64,000 bases of DNA from Poecilobothrus nobilitatus (lineage: Eukaryota; Arthropoda; Insecta; Diptera; Dolichopodidae), in assembly GCA_947095535.1 (NCBI GenBank), contig OX352772.1, positions 316,768,018 through 316,832,017 of the forward strand, given 5' to 3'. The notes beneath the pieces were generated by a model. That model did not search any database, had not been told where the DNA came from, and saw only the letters and a program-made list of their open reading frames with translations. Of the stretch, positions 37,435-49,262 are shown piece by piece. Position 1 is the stretch's first letter. Each line of letters starts with the position of its first letter. Both the position numbers and the translations under genes were made by a program.

Positions 37435-39013
37435 TTAATCATCTTCATCCTCTTCTTCAGCATCTCTTTCATTATATTTATCTATACTGCTAATTTGGTT
37501 TAAAAGTTTTCCATTTTCTTTAATTTCTTGATAAAATTCAGTGCATGTAATATCTTTATAATTATACACGACGCTCAAAATACCTTAAACAGTTGAAATT
37601 TTCAATTTATTTCTTTCCTTAGTCCACTGTCCGCTGATCATTGAAAATATTCTTTCGACATTGTCATTTTGACCAGGTATTGCAAAAAAAAATTCGCAAA
37701 TTTTCAAAAATTCGGAATGATATTCGAAAGTCTTTTCTTTAAAATATTCTTTCCATTTTAAGCAGGAAATCAAATTTTTAAAATTTTCAACATTAAGATT
37801 TTTTTCAACAAATATTTTTAAATTACAAAACTGATCAAAACATTTTGCATCATCTACAATAATATTTTTGATGGCAAGAAATATTATTGATTTTTCAACT
37901 TCATCCCATGTTGGAAGCCTATCCAATTTCATCCAAACAAAGTTATTTAGATTTGATTATTGATTAGTCCACAATTGTAAATATTCTAATGATTTTTTAT
38001 AGCAATTCATGTAATTTAAATTGAATTTATTTATTTCACTGTGCAATTCCCTTTCTTTAATTTCAGATAAAATAGATTTCACTTTGATTGGTAAAAATGA
38101 TTCGCTATATCTATGTCTCAATGTTTCTGTCAATGAGTTTATTGTAGCCATTACTTCAAGCACAGAATTTTGCTCAGCTTCAATTTCTAAAATTTTTCCA
38201 TGAAAAATATGCATAAGTGAACTTGCAAATTCTAAATAAGCTTTGCTAAATAAAATATGTGGAGAGTTGTCGAGTGATAAAAAATATGCTTTTAAAGCAG
38301 AATAAACTTCTAGAATTCGTATTGCAGTTATTTGCAGAAAATGCAATACATTTGTCTACAATATTGTATTTTTTTAAACATGTATGTAAATGTTCACTTA
38401 TTGTTTCTGATGTTTCGTTTGGCAAAGAATATAAATCAATCATTTTTGTTAATATGCCACTATTTTTTTCAAAAAACTGAATTACGACTGGAAACATGTT
38501 AATTGCACCATGATTACTACCATCAGTTGAAACTGATAAGAATGATATTTGTGATAATGAATGCATTATATTTTCTATACAATATGGAACAATGACGTTA
38601 TTGGCGATGCATCTTGTTTTTGTCTTTCCAGATGAAATCCGTTTAGCTACTTCTGAATCATCAAACATTTTTGCCAGCAGTTTGTTTGTACAAACGGTGG
38701 AGTTATAACTATAATGATGCTTTAATGTGTGAAAAGCTAAAGTTCCTTCAACAGCTGATACTTTGTGATCCAGAGCTGAAAATTTTTTTGTAAAAAAATC
38801 ACATACGGATTTAGAACTAGCTCCTATACGAATGGTCTGTGTATGTTTTTTTGAAGCTACATGCTGTTCCAAATCGTATTTTCCTTTGTTTGCGACCGAA
38901 ACGATTGTGTTGCACACCGTGCAAATTGCCTCCGACTTCGAATTCGGTGTTGGTTTAAAACATTTGAATTTAGCTTGTAGTTCTTCACTAAATAAGCACT
39001 TTCGCTTATTCAT
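37435..39013 (-). pseudogene. hAT transposase, internally deleted, two in-frame stops
   Basis: I start it at MNKRKCLFSEELQ (39013) because the 18 upstream residues look non-conserved. Residues 31-57 form a BED-type zinc finger (C31-x2-C34 ... H51-x5-H57). D164 in FLSVSTDGSNH fits the first catalytic Asp of hAT enzymes, and FSANNCNT corresponds to the next conserved block. At about 38315-38325 the reading shifts frame directly to AIRILEVYSALKAYFLSLDN. The region expected to hold the second Asp and the Cys/His motif is gone, probably over 100 residues. The frame continues through TAA at 37957-37959 and TAA at 37585-37587. The C-terminal dimerisation motif is FFAIPGQNDNVERIFSMISG, followed by QWTKERNKL. 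An acidic tail ERDAEEEDEDD ends at 37435. It is catalytically dead. Confidence 0.93.
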
Positions 39014-39177
39014 TTTGGAGCTAAGAATTAAAAAACTGCATGTGTGCAAAGTGTTTATGTGAAACAAATTTTTAGGCGCTCAAAAGTTTTATGCGCTTAA
39101 AAAATGCTAAAAATTCATATACCAAAAAAATTACTAGTTAATTAAGCAAATATAATAATTAAAATTTGGCGAAATAA

Positions 39178-39262
39178 AAAAAGAGAACAATTTTGAATAT
39201 ATGTAAAAAAGATAGAGAACAAAAGAATTATGTTTAAAAAGAGAACATGTTCTCTTTAAAAG
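39178..39262. repeat. Subterminal AGAGAACA repeats of the hAT element
   Basis: AGAGAACA occurs near 39183, 39214 and 39240; the last forms the palindrome AGAGAACATGTTCTCT. Another copy lies near the opposite end at about 37318 (AAAGAGAACATTAT). Such subterminal repeats are usual binding sites for hAT transposases; that role here is inferred. Confidence 0.75.
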
Positions 39263-39319
39263 AGACCTGTTGGCAACCATACCCTAAAGCCGGAAAAATT
39301 GCTATGTTTAACGACATTA

Positions 39320-39623
39320 GCTGTGTTTTTTTCATCCAGGTCAGTATCAAGGTTTGAAAAAAAACGTTGTGGGTCAGTCAAATAAAAAAACTTAAAACTT
39401 CAAAATTTATATCAAAAACTATGTATGCGCCATCTTTTGCAATTTTATGTAATTTTTTTTTAAATCAAAAACTGTGTATGCGCTATCTTTTGCAAGTTTA
39501 TGTAAATTTTTTTATACAGATCACAGACCCTGACCGACATAAATATATGGGTTATGTTGTGGTAGTTTTTACGTGTTTATAAATCAAACCTTGATCCTGA
39601 ACCGAATTTTAAAAAAACACAGC
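39320..39623. mobile_element. MITE, 304 bp, GCTGTGTTTTTTT ends, TA flanks
   Basis: The left end GCTGTGTTTTTTTCATCCAG, with TATCAAGGTTTGA, is inverted at the right end, where TCAAACCTTGATCCTGAACC leads to AAAAAAACACAGC. TA flanks both ends (39318-39319 and 39624-39625), suggesting a Tc1/mariner-type element. Inside, a roughly 50-bp segment (ATCAAAAACTATGTATGCGC...) is tandemly duplicated at 39411 and 39464. It starts only 30 bp after the hAT target duplication. Confidence 0.82.
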
Positions 39624-42600
39624 TAATTGAAAAAAATACAGCTATTATATAGTTCTACTGATTTTTTTTGGTATCTCAAAACCTTAAACAATAGGAAGTT
39701 TCTATATATATACATATACCGTTATGTGAATTTATGGGTATTTATATTTACCGTTATCTAAAATTGAAATTTTACAAAATTTTTCTGTATTCCAAAATTT
39801 AAAATGTTTCCTAATAAATAAGTGTATAAGTTATTCCAGAATAAATTTTTGGGGTTCTCTCGCTGTTTAAATGTTATATGTATTATAACTTATGGATGAA
39901 CATTTAAAATTCAATTCTACACTAAAGATATACATATACATAATTTGCTTAAATATGAGATGCAAAAACTAAAGATAAGCAAAAAAATAATTATGCCAAT
40001 ATAATACGCTGGATATAGACGACAGCCATATCAACTTACAGGCAAAAGCATAATCAGACAAAAGTAATTTAACTAGATATATAAGATATATGATATAAAA
40101 GATATACTTATAATCGTGAACATTTAATATTGCAGCAGCCCCCAAAGTAGAACAAGAATATTAAATATTCCTATATATAAATTATAATTATAGCTAATTA
40201 TCGAAATAAATTATCGTATAACCAGGTTTAACTAATTGCAAAATTTTTTAATTATCTTTTTAACTTTATATTTATTTATTTATTTATTTAAAATATTATA
40301 TACATATATATATATTATATAATATCAGAGTATCAGACATAATATAGGATTTACCAATTGTTATCACTATATTAACTATATATTTCAGTGCAAAGTGATT
40401 TGTAATTTTCTTAGTATATATTTTACTTTTTAAATATTTTGGGACCTGAGGAGAATCTTTTGCCCCATTCGAGCCCATTTTAACTTTATTTTAAAGTTTC
40501 ATTTTTTTAAGAATTTTTTTTTAAGCCTTTGAAAATTGGATTATGGTATACGAAAATCTTTATATAAAGGAATGTAGTATAGTAATTGGTTAAAAATTGA
40601 AATAGAAAAGAATAAAAAAAAAACCAATGTTTTTGAAAAGGTGTCTGAATGTGTTTATCTATATGTATATCTATCTATATATACATATATCAATCTATAC
40701 ATATCTATCTACATATATCTATCTATATATTCTAGAATCTAGATATTTATTTTATTATCAGATTATAATTTTATTTATGTCTATCTATTATTATACAATA
40801 AAATAATTTATTCTCAATTTATAAAACAATAAAACGAAAAAAAAAAGAAAAATCCTTCGGAGAAAGTAATTTTTAGGCTATAATTTTTTCCCTATATACG
40901 ATATACATAATGAGCTATGTATATGCTGGCATGATTTAACTGCAGCAAAATGTACAATTTTAAAAATAACTATAATTTAAGATTAATTTTCGATTAAGAT
41001 TTTATCTTTTGCTTAAAACTTAAAATATATAACTTTATACAGTTTTAAAGCACAATAAACAATTTAGACAACTTTTAAACATTCTATTAAAAATCTTTTA
41101 TCCATAGCTACTCGGAATCTATACCTATGGTAAGCATACGTTAGTTTGCAATGTAAAAAATCAAAAAAAAAAAAAACAAATTTTGTAATTTATATATTTA
41201 ATTTTAGCAATTTATTACATTAAATCCACCCAGTTTTAATGAAAAACCAAAAAAAAAAAAAAAACAAAAGAAAAAATTTATGTAATCTGTGTCATAAATT
41301 AGGATGTTCAAAATAATGAGAAGTAGGAGTACATCGACGAATTAAAACATAAAAAATTAACGATTTATTAAAAAAAATTGAAAAAAAAAAAAACAAGTTT
41401 TAAGTATCCTGTGATGTGATACTCTTTGAAAATTTTTTAAGATTATTTTTTATTTGTTATTTTTTTATTAAATCATTTCTCAACTACTATTTGAACATTA
41501 AAAATATATGGGAATAATTGTGTAACGTTAGGCGGGTTTAAATAAATTATTTTTTAACTTTTTTTTTTTTTGGAAAAATGGTATTTGAAAATAGATATCT
41601 GTATGTTTTTTCTTTTAGTTTTGTTAAAAGTTCTTAAATTCGAATTAAAAATAGAAAAACTTCAGTATAGTATAGGGGTACATTATGATATGCGTATTAT
41701 ATAATATGGACAAATTGAAAAATCTTCGACCTTATGTTGACATATTTCATAATGGTAAATGATAACTTCAGTAAAAGTTAACTTGTCAGTTTTTTTTTTG
41801 ATAAAAAAATTGGTGTAGTAATTAATTATAATGAAGTTAATTACACTGTTGTTAACAATAACTTAAAATATATACCCTTACATTATTAAAGCTTTTAAAA
41901 TTTTCAAAACAAATCTGATATACTCGCTTATAATAGTGAAATTATTTGATGTGATCTACACGTTAAAATCTATATTACATAACTATATATAATGAATATG
42001 TAACACGTCATGTAATCTTAACTAATTGATGAATAATTTTTTTTTTTTTTTTAAATCTGCGTAACACTTAAGTGAATAATAAGGTTTCCACACGTTTTTA
42101 AATCTTATGCTTTGGATGCAGCAATTTTTGATTTACTTAAAAATCGCAAAAAAAAAAAAAAAAAAGATTTTAATTTAGTAAATTACAATTAGTAGTAGGT
42201 TGTATTTTTAAAATAGTGCATAGTTTTTATTTTATTTTTTTATTTTTGGTAATTTTATAATTCTGATATTAATTTTATGTAATAAATTCAGTGATTACTT
42301 ATAAAAATCCTATTATACTTGGAGTTTAATATTCTAAAGTATTACAAATAGATCAATTTATAGTTATACTTAATATAAAAGTTATAAAGGAAATAAAGTG
42401 ATTGTTAGTTTTTAGTAGTTATAGATAAAAAATTTTCATATATTGGAGTTTTATTTATTGAATTATATCAAACTAATGTAAACTAAAGAGGGTTTTCAGC
42501 TTGTTTTTAAGATCCACGAAGACGACAAAGAAAGAAATGGTAGAGAAAAATAACACGATTGGTTAGAGAAAACCTAAAATGAGTATATCTAGATAACACT

Positions 42601-43120
42601 ATCTAGATGCAAGAACATGAATTAACTGTCAAAAAAGTATGAAATCTGTCAGATTTGACATAAAGATTTTCTCTTTAATGTTGTAAATATTCAGATGTAT
42701 CAATAAAATCAAAAAAATGTAAATGCCACTTAAATACCCATTACCCATAATCATTTAAAAAATTAAATTGTGAGACGTTTGACCAAATGAAATTGCGAAA
42801 CAAAAACAAAAACTCAAAAAAGTAAAACAGAAAAGTAGAAGACGAAATGGCAAAAAGGTAAAATTCAAAAAATGACGATAGATGTTTTTTAACATTTTGA
42901 AAACAACTGGTAAATAAAAACAAAAATCATTATAAAAATTAACTCGTGTGATAATGCTGTTAGATTTCAACACGCTGCGAACAGAGTAAGCTATGAATGT
43001 TTATTGACAGGCTAATGTTTTAGAAATAAAGAAGAAATAAAAAAAAGAATAGAATAACAATGAAATTCGTTGTATCACAATAATCAGTTAAAAATTTATT
43101 TAAATTAATCTTACTTTTTA
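39624..43120. other. AT-rich non-coding stretch
   Basis: ACCGTTATGTGAA near 39718 and the following 150 bp resemble the internal part of the dispersed repeat (30455). (TCTA)n-like microsatellite lies at 40657-40730. No gene recognised. The ORFs at 42741-42973 are not supported by any motif. Confidence 0.5.
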
Positions 43121-43521
43121 AGGCTAATTTACATGAAGAAAAATATCGGCGATATTTGTTAGAGCATAGACAGAAGATACAGAAACACTACTTGTGTGAC
43201 ACAGAAAAACACAAAAATTTCGGACGAATTAACAATAAAATTGTACAAGCGTTCAGAAAATATCGGAGATATTCAGGAATAATCGGATGAAATTTAGCTC
43301 GCTAAAGCTACATTTTTTATAATTATCTCCGATATTTTTAATACATACGTAAAAAATGTGTATGCTACACAAAAAAAATGGGCACACTACTAACATTCTT
43401 ATGGATACATGACATTTGAATTCATTATTTTTCTACCTCTTTCCTATTGGTAGTATTAAGTATAGTTTACTCTTTCTAAATATCCGATATCGGATGAAAT
43501 TTTTTGCATGAAAATTAGCCT
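43121..43521. mobile_element. PIF/Harbinger-like MITE, 401 bp
   Basis: The left end AGGCTAATTTACATGAAGAA is inverted at the right end (GCATGAAAATTAGCCT), with TTA on both sides (43118-43120 and 43522-43524). Inner palindromic motifs ATATCGG/CCGATAT occur several times. The ends share AGGCTRRTTT.CATG with the 151-bp element at 26672, so they are probably one family. Confidence 0.85.
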
Positions 43522-43524
43522 TTA

Positions 43525-44053
43525 TCCCTTAGGAGGTTGAAATGATAGTTAATTATTTTCATCTTATTATTAAGATTTTTGATAATTATTGTTATGATAC
43601 TTTTTTTTATAGCCCAATATCTCATTAAAGTTTTAGCCTTATCAAAAAAGTTGATAAGAAATTAAGATTTAGCTTTAAAATTATATACATACTACATTAA
43701 ATGACAGTTTAGTACATTAGTATATATAACATTTCATTTAGGTCGTTGTAGTTATTTTTTACTATACTTATTTTAACTTGATATACCTAGTATTATACTA
43801 CGAACACAGGTAAGTTTTAAAATTGATGTACATATACCTATACATATTTAAATTTTTTTTTCCTTTCCTTTAAGAAGTGAAGGTGCACAACATTCATTAT
43901 GTCATTAGGAACCATTAAATTCACTTAAAAAGATTCAGCCGTTTATAAAAAGAAATGAAAGACAAATAATTTTATTTATGCGTCATCTATTATCTTATAC
44001 AAGAATTAATTTAATTTAATTTTATTATATATTTCGATATTATGTTAATTATT
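43525..44053. other. AT-rich non-coding stretch
   Basis: No feature recognised. Confidence 0.5.
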
Positions 44054-44797
44054 TTTATACCCTACACCTAAAGTATTATAGGGTATATTAACTTTGGTAT
44101 GGTGTTTGTAACCACCAAAAATAAGCAAGTTATTTATGGACATGTATATATATTCTGAATCAGTATCACCGCCGGAGTCGATTTAGCGATGTCCGTCCGT
44201 CCGTCCGTACGCACGATAACTCAAAAAATAATGATGCTATCTTGATGAAATTTATACTGTAGGTTAACAATGACTAAAGTAAAGCGGGGATTGCAAATGG
44301 GCGAAATTGGACCATGGGTTCGGGGGTACCTCCCATACAACTCCCAAAACCTAATACGCATATCTTCGAAATTAATAAAGATAGAAACTTAAAATTGTAC
44401 GAGGGTGTTGGTTCATGAATCCCTGATTTGTCCAAAATTTGAGATAAATTGGAGGAGTTGTTCGGGTACCTCCCACACAACTCCCAAGACTGAACAAGAA
44501 TATCTTCGAAATTAATAAATATAAAAACTTGAAATTTAATATAAGAGTGTTCTACCCTGTTCTGATGATGTCTTTAAAATTGGAGATGAATTGGGGTGGT
44601 GGTCCGAGTGCCTTCACACACTTTCCAAGACCTAACAAGCATATCTTTGAATTTAATAAAGATAGAAACCTGAAATTTTGTACAAAGGTTGTAAAAGAAT
44701 TTATGTTTTTAGCTTATATTAAATACCTAATATATGAAATAACTTATGGATTTTTAATTTAATTTGAATTTTTTAGGTATAGACTGTAGGGTATAAA
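44054..44797. repeat. Modular repeat with inverted TTTATACCCTACA ends
   Basis: TTTATACCCTACA at 44054-44066 is inverted as TGTAGGGTATAAA at 44785-44797. Near the left end is a hairpin (TATACCCT ... AGGGTATA), then GAGTCGATTTAGCGATGTCC and GTCCGTCCGTCC. Three tandem imperfect modules of 140-141 bp follow, starting near 44322, 44462 and 44603. Each has GGGTACCTCCCACACAACTC-like sequence, ATATCTTCGAAATTAATAAA and GATAGAAACTT. The TATACCCT...GAGTCGAT...GTCCGTCC opening is a style of interspersed repeat I associate with dipteran genomes. I cannot name the family. The ORFs at 44274-44762 are readings of the modules. Confidence 0.75.
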
Positions 44798-46071
44798 GTA
44801 GGGTTTTTTGCCATTTAGTCGGTCGACTTACTGTTACATTAACTTGTTTATTTAGCTATTTGATACTAATTTGATACTTTAGATACTTTTGAAGAATACC
44901 GGCCTTTATATTAATCACTGCGCCATTGGCTGGATATATAAAGGATGGATTGCATACAATCATGGATATAATTTACCATTTTTTATTTCACCAGAAATTT
45001 TGTTTTTATTAAATTTAACTAAGAGTTAATAACCAATCCCCCAAAATGTAAATTAGTCCTATATAAAATAAATTATTTAATATGAATATTATGTGATTGT
45101 CTTCCTCAGCATATTAAATATATTTTTGAAAATATATTAAGGTTAATTATTTCTAATTATATATTATTAAAACTGCACCAATAAAACAACAAAAAAAAAC
45201 ATTTTTATTATAAATAACGGTTCTTGTAACTTATAACTGTAGGTATTATTTGAACATTAAATAGGACATCATTTCATTTCACAAAAGTGAAATCATATTT
45301 ACTTTTTTTTTTGTTTTTTTTATTATTAATTAATGAAAATTATTAATTGCTAAATTGGACAAATAATATTTACGTGTAGCGAAATTAATTGTATGAAATT
45401 TAACTGTATTAAACAAATAATTTCCGTTATATTTATAAAAAAAATTTTTTTTTGAACAGTAAATTGGAAAAGTTTAGGTACATGCATTTTAGTACATGGT
45501 TTCTTATTTAAATGTTTGTATTTTCTTCCACTAGCATTGACTAGTTTTGTTAATGTTTAAGTAATTCATAATATTATTATTATTTTTGTTTTAAAGCTTT
45601 GTTAAAAGATAAATTTAACATTTAAGGTATTTGAAACTTTGAACTTAAGATATATTATTTAAGATAATAGCAGCATGTGGTTCACCTTTACAATAACAAA
45701 TAAATAACATGCAGAAAGGGAATTTTTCATTTTGTCGCATTTTATTCTTTACATTAATTTTCTCTGCCTATAATAAGATAATAGTTGGCGAAATAAAATT
45801 GAGGAAAGAAAATATTTAATAAACATTGAAATAATCTGCCTTTAACTTAAACCTCTAGTGCTAATGAAAGATACATGTCCAATTATGATTTTTCTTAATA
45901 TTCCTTAATAAAATTATAATCTGCTTTAAAGTTTTCTTTTAGATTCTAATTTTAAGAATTTTATTTGATTGCCAGTTCCGTAAAATAGGTTATAAATAAC
46001 AGAAGTAAGATAAATCTTATAGATTTTTTTTTTACGCATTCAAGGAAAATATTTTTTAGCTTTAAAATTCA
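44798..46071. other. AT-rich non-coding stretch
   Basis: CACTGCGCCATTGG at 44917 matches the tRNA-like head at 22288 (minus strand). Otherwise nothing recognised. Confidence 0.5.
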
Positions 46072-46379
46072 CGTGGGGGGCTTTGGTGACCTAGTGGGTA
46101 AGAACGTATAAAATAATATCTCGTACACCCCATATTCCTACCAGGAAACAAGGGTTATAGTTACCTGGCACATTTATGTACCACGGTAACTGTATATAAA
46201 TAAATAAATAAATAAATAAATAAATACACTGTAAACGACGAGGGAGTGTGTGTTCGAAGTCCACACCTGCCGTAAGAATAATTCCCCCTTACGACATTTA
46301 CAGCCATGCCTGAAAAGGAAAGACTGTGTAATTTCTTTGTCATATTTATGTGGCAGGGGAATAAACTAAAAAAAAAAAC
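46072..46379 (+). mobile_element. tRNA-derived SINE interrupted by a nested element
   Basis: A box TGACCTAGTGGG (46086-46097); after the interruption, CACTGTAAACGACGAGGGAG, B box TGTTCGAAGTCC (46251), CGTAAGAATAATTCCCCCTT, ACGACATTTACAGCC, hairpin-region sequence TATTTATGTGGCAGGGGAA and poly(A). The segment between GTATAAAATA (46106-46115) and TACACTGTAAAC (from 46225) has no counterpart in the other copies. The A-to-B box distance is therefore about 100 bp too long, and this copy could not use its internal promoter normally. Confidence 0.87.
46116..46224 (+). mobile_element. Short element nested in the SINE, with 3' hairpin and (TAAA)n tail
   Basis: ATATCTCGTACACCCCATAT, ACCAGGAAACAAGGGTTATA, then a 31-nt hairpin at 46160-46190 (outer stem GTTACC/GGTAAC, inner TGG/CCA and ACA/TGT, loop TTTA), followed by TGTA and (TAAA)n. 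An A-rich microsatellite tail and insertion at an A-rich site are typical of LINE-mobilised short elements. Only one copy is present, so its 5' end and family are unknown. Confidence 0.6.
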
Positions 46380-49058
46380 AAAATATGTAATTTATATCAA
46401 GTTTTTTTTATGATTTTAGTTGTGAATTTGAAAAAATCCACAATTTGTGAATTGTAATCTTTAAACGTTAAAACCACTATGGTTTGTGTCTCCAATATAT
46501 TTCAGCACTATTTGAGAAATATTGAATTAATGGAAGAAAACATTTATTTTAGCTTTCGATACATATAAAACTAACTAAAAACATATATGCATTATGAAAT
46601 TTATTTTATTTTGTTTATAACAGATATAATATGTAAATAGACTTTAACGATTGACTGTAAACACTTATGCCTTTATATTAATATTCGAATTCAATAAATT
46701 TATATATAAATTTTTATGTTGAAAGGCAATTAAAAATGAATTCATAATTTAAATATTCGGCACTCCTTTTGCTTAATTTTATTTACAATTTAATTTAATT
46801 TTAAATCAAAAGGGAAAATAAAACAAAAATTATCGTGTAACTAATCATTATTTTTCTTTTTTTTTTATATTTTGTTTATTCGTTTGATTTGATTTTGTAT
46901 TTTTTGTTTATTAAATTCACCTTTAATTTTAATTTGTATTAATTCAATATAGGTTTGTATATTTGGAAGTATATTTGTTTAAAGTCACGCAATTCCTTAA
47001 AACAGTTTTTCATTTTTATATTTCCTATGTATCCTGCGCGTGTAAAACAAAAAAAAAAAGGTAAGTGATAAAAAAAAATATGTAATTTAAATGTTGGAAA
47101 AATGATAATATGTATAGTTAAAAACTACAAACTATTTTATAAAACTATAATGTACGTATAATTTTTGGAGCTAATGAGACTAATGGTGTTAGTCAATATG
47201 ATTTATTAAGTACAAAAGTGTATATTTGAAGAACAATTCTAGAGTTTTAAAGTTAAAATATTTGGAGAATTATAATAATGCAGAGTAGTTTTAGTCAAGA
47301 CAATATTTGTTTCAAATTTAGGATTATTTATTTAAGGATTATGTGAGCTGTAAGTAAACCGTATTTTATTATCTATGCAGGCAGTTTTTAAATGATTAAT
47401 TAGCCGCGGTAGTTCAGCGTAGGGGTATTAAGAAATTCTTAAAAAATGTCTTTCTATAAATAAGTAATTTCGAAAAAAAAAATCAAAATTCTATATAAAA
47501 TCATCATTAGATGGATATAACATATTATTTCCACATTAGAGAAATTCTAATTTTGAATACGAGATAAAAAATTATAATATTATTTTCGGATTGATTAATA
47601 ATTGTAGTTATTGTGTATGTGTACGATTAATGTTACTCTGTGTAATGAATTTTTTTAATCGAATCACAAAACTAATCACCTTTTAAAGATTTAAAAAAAT
47701 ATGAAATTCTTGACGGTAAAATTGCGATAGCACGTCTTGTTATTTTAGGACTTATTTCACCGAAATGGGGTGGAATCTTACGCAATTTTACCAGCTTATA
47801 GTATTACAGAAACCGCGTGGTATTTACAACGCAAGCTACAAAAAATAATAAACAAAAGCAACAGAAGTTAAACTAAACAAAAAACTATGAAATGACTGCA
47901 TAATTTCTAACATTTTTAAAACATTTTATAACTTTTTGTTTGAAGGCTAAAATGTTCATGTATTAGATTACCTGTCTGTACTATAGGCACAGATTGAAAA
48001 AAGATCGAAGGAATGCTGGCAAAAATGTGGATATGGTGAATATCATTTTGAAAACAATTGAAAATAAAGTGTCGTAATGAAGTGTTTATTTTTCATATAA
48101 GATTTGTTTCCACTTTAGTAATCAATGTACACACTATACACACTGCGATGAAATTGTTACTGCGATGGTTATTGTGCAAACAGTAGTACGGTTATTGTGA
48201 TGTAATTTGAAAAGATAGAAAATAGGAAAATCTATAGATACTCGTGTTAAAGAAGACTTTTTAAGCTTTCCAATATATTTTACAGAATTTCCATATGTAG
48301 TCTAAAAACGGAGAATGATGGTAATTTCTAAAGAAACTAAAAAAAAGTATGAAAATTACATTTAAGTTCCCATATCCTGGAAACGAGAAGAGCCTCAGCT
48401 TAGCCCCCATACAAAAAATTACTTTCATGTAAGAATATACACAGCGGTATATAGCAGTATATAGACATCCTGTATAATATTCATTTTGTTTTGCCATTAA
48501 TTTTAACTCAATTTATTTTAAACCCATTGTCGAAGTGGATCGATTTTAATTTAGATAAAAAATTCGAAAAACATTCGAAATTGGGCCCTTGATTTAAGCA
48601 ATTCAATATATACATGTATGTATTGTATTGTATGTATGTACGTACATTTTTGTAAAAAATATACAGCTTATTAAATATTAGCAAAACTACTCAGCATTAC
48701 CAGGCTCTTTTTTTAAATATACTTATTTTTTATATGAAAGTGTGCTATAGAATAGGTTTCAAATCTGAACAAAAATTTGGAGAAAATTAGTTTAAAATAA
48801 ATCAGAAAATGGAATAACATATTTTAATTTATTATAAAAATATATATTTATATGTCTTGTTTAGCAAGACGGAAAGTATGTAAAAATTTTAAGATCAATT
48901 GGTCAAACCGTTTTTAATTGAGAGCGAAACAACGAAAAAATTCTTAAAAATTTCTTACATTTAATTATAGTTTTTTTTTTAATGAAATGCAACTTTTTAT
49001 TTTAAATAAAGATTCTAGATTTACTCTTCAAGAAATAGAACTTGCAATACTAAAGCAC
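46380..49058. other. AT-rich non-coding stretch
   Basis: At 47400-47432, TAGCCGCGGTAGTTCAGCG followed by TAGGGGTATTA looks like the 5' half of a tRNA or SINE head (A-box-like), with no B box after it. ATCCTGTATAAT near 48470 resembles a CAGGGTG element end. The ORF at 48261-48497 is unrecognised. Confidence 0.45.
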
Positions 49059-49064
49059 CATGTG

Positions 49065-49256
49065 AAGGGTCTCGGTGGGCTAGTGAGTAAGAGCGTATGA
49101 AATACGCTATAAACACTGAGGGAGTATGGGTTCAAATCCCACACACGTCGTAAGAGTTATTCCCCCTTACGATATTTACAGCCACGACTGAGCAGGAAAG
49201 GTTGTGCAATTTCCTGTCCACATGTATGTGGCAGAGGAATGCAATAAAAAAAGTAA
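49065..49256 (+). mobile_element. tRNA-derived SINE, full length
   Basis: A-box region GGGCTAGTGAGTAAGAG, B box GGTTCAAATCC (49129-49139), CGTCGTAAGAGTTATTCCCC, CTTACGATATTTACAGCC and GAGCAGGAAAGG. A complete hairpin lies at 49211-49239 (TTCCT/AGGAA outer stem, CCACA/TGTGG inner stem, loop TGTA), then ATGCAATAAAAAAA. CATGTG flanks both sides (49059-49064 and 49257-49262). This is the best reference copy of the family in the window. Confidence 0.9.
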
Positions 49257-49262
49257 CATGTG

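Larger units (their letters stand above)
37289..39281 (-). mobile_element. hAT-superfamily transposon with intact ends and 8-bp TSD
   Basis: The element runs from TAGCGTTGTCAAG (37289) to CTTGGCAACCATA-like sequence (GTTGGCAACCATA, ending 39281). The inverted right end, TATGGTTGCCAAC, matches the left at 9 of 13 positions. The ends resemble the CAGGGTTGCCAAC-type ends common in hAT elements. A perfect CCCTAAAG duplication flanks it. Most of the 1993 bp is a minus-strand transposase relic. AGAGAACA motifs cluster near both ends. The perfect TSD and few stops suggest a fairly recent insertion. Confidence 0.95.

Noticed and set aside
38832..39062. Plus-strand ORFs at 38021-38203, 38259-38480 and 38832-39062
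   Set aside because: Antisense shadows of the hAT transposase.
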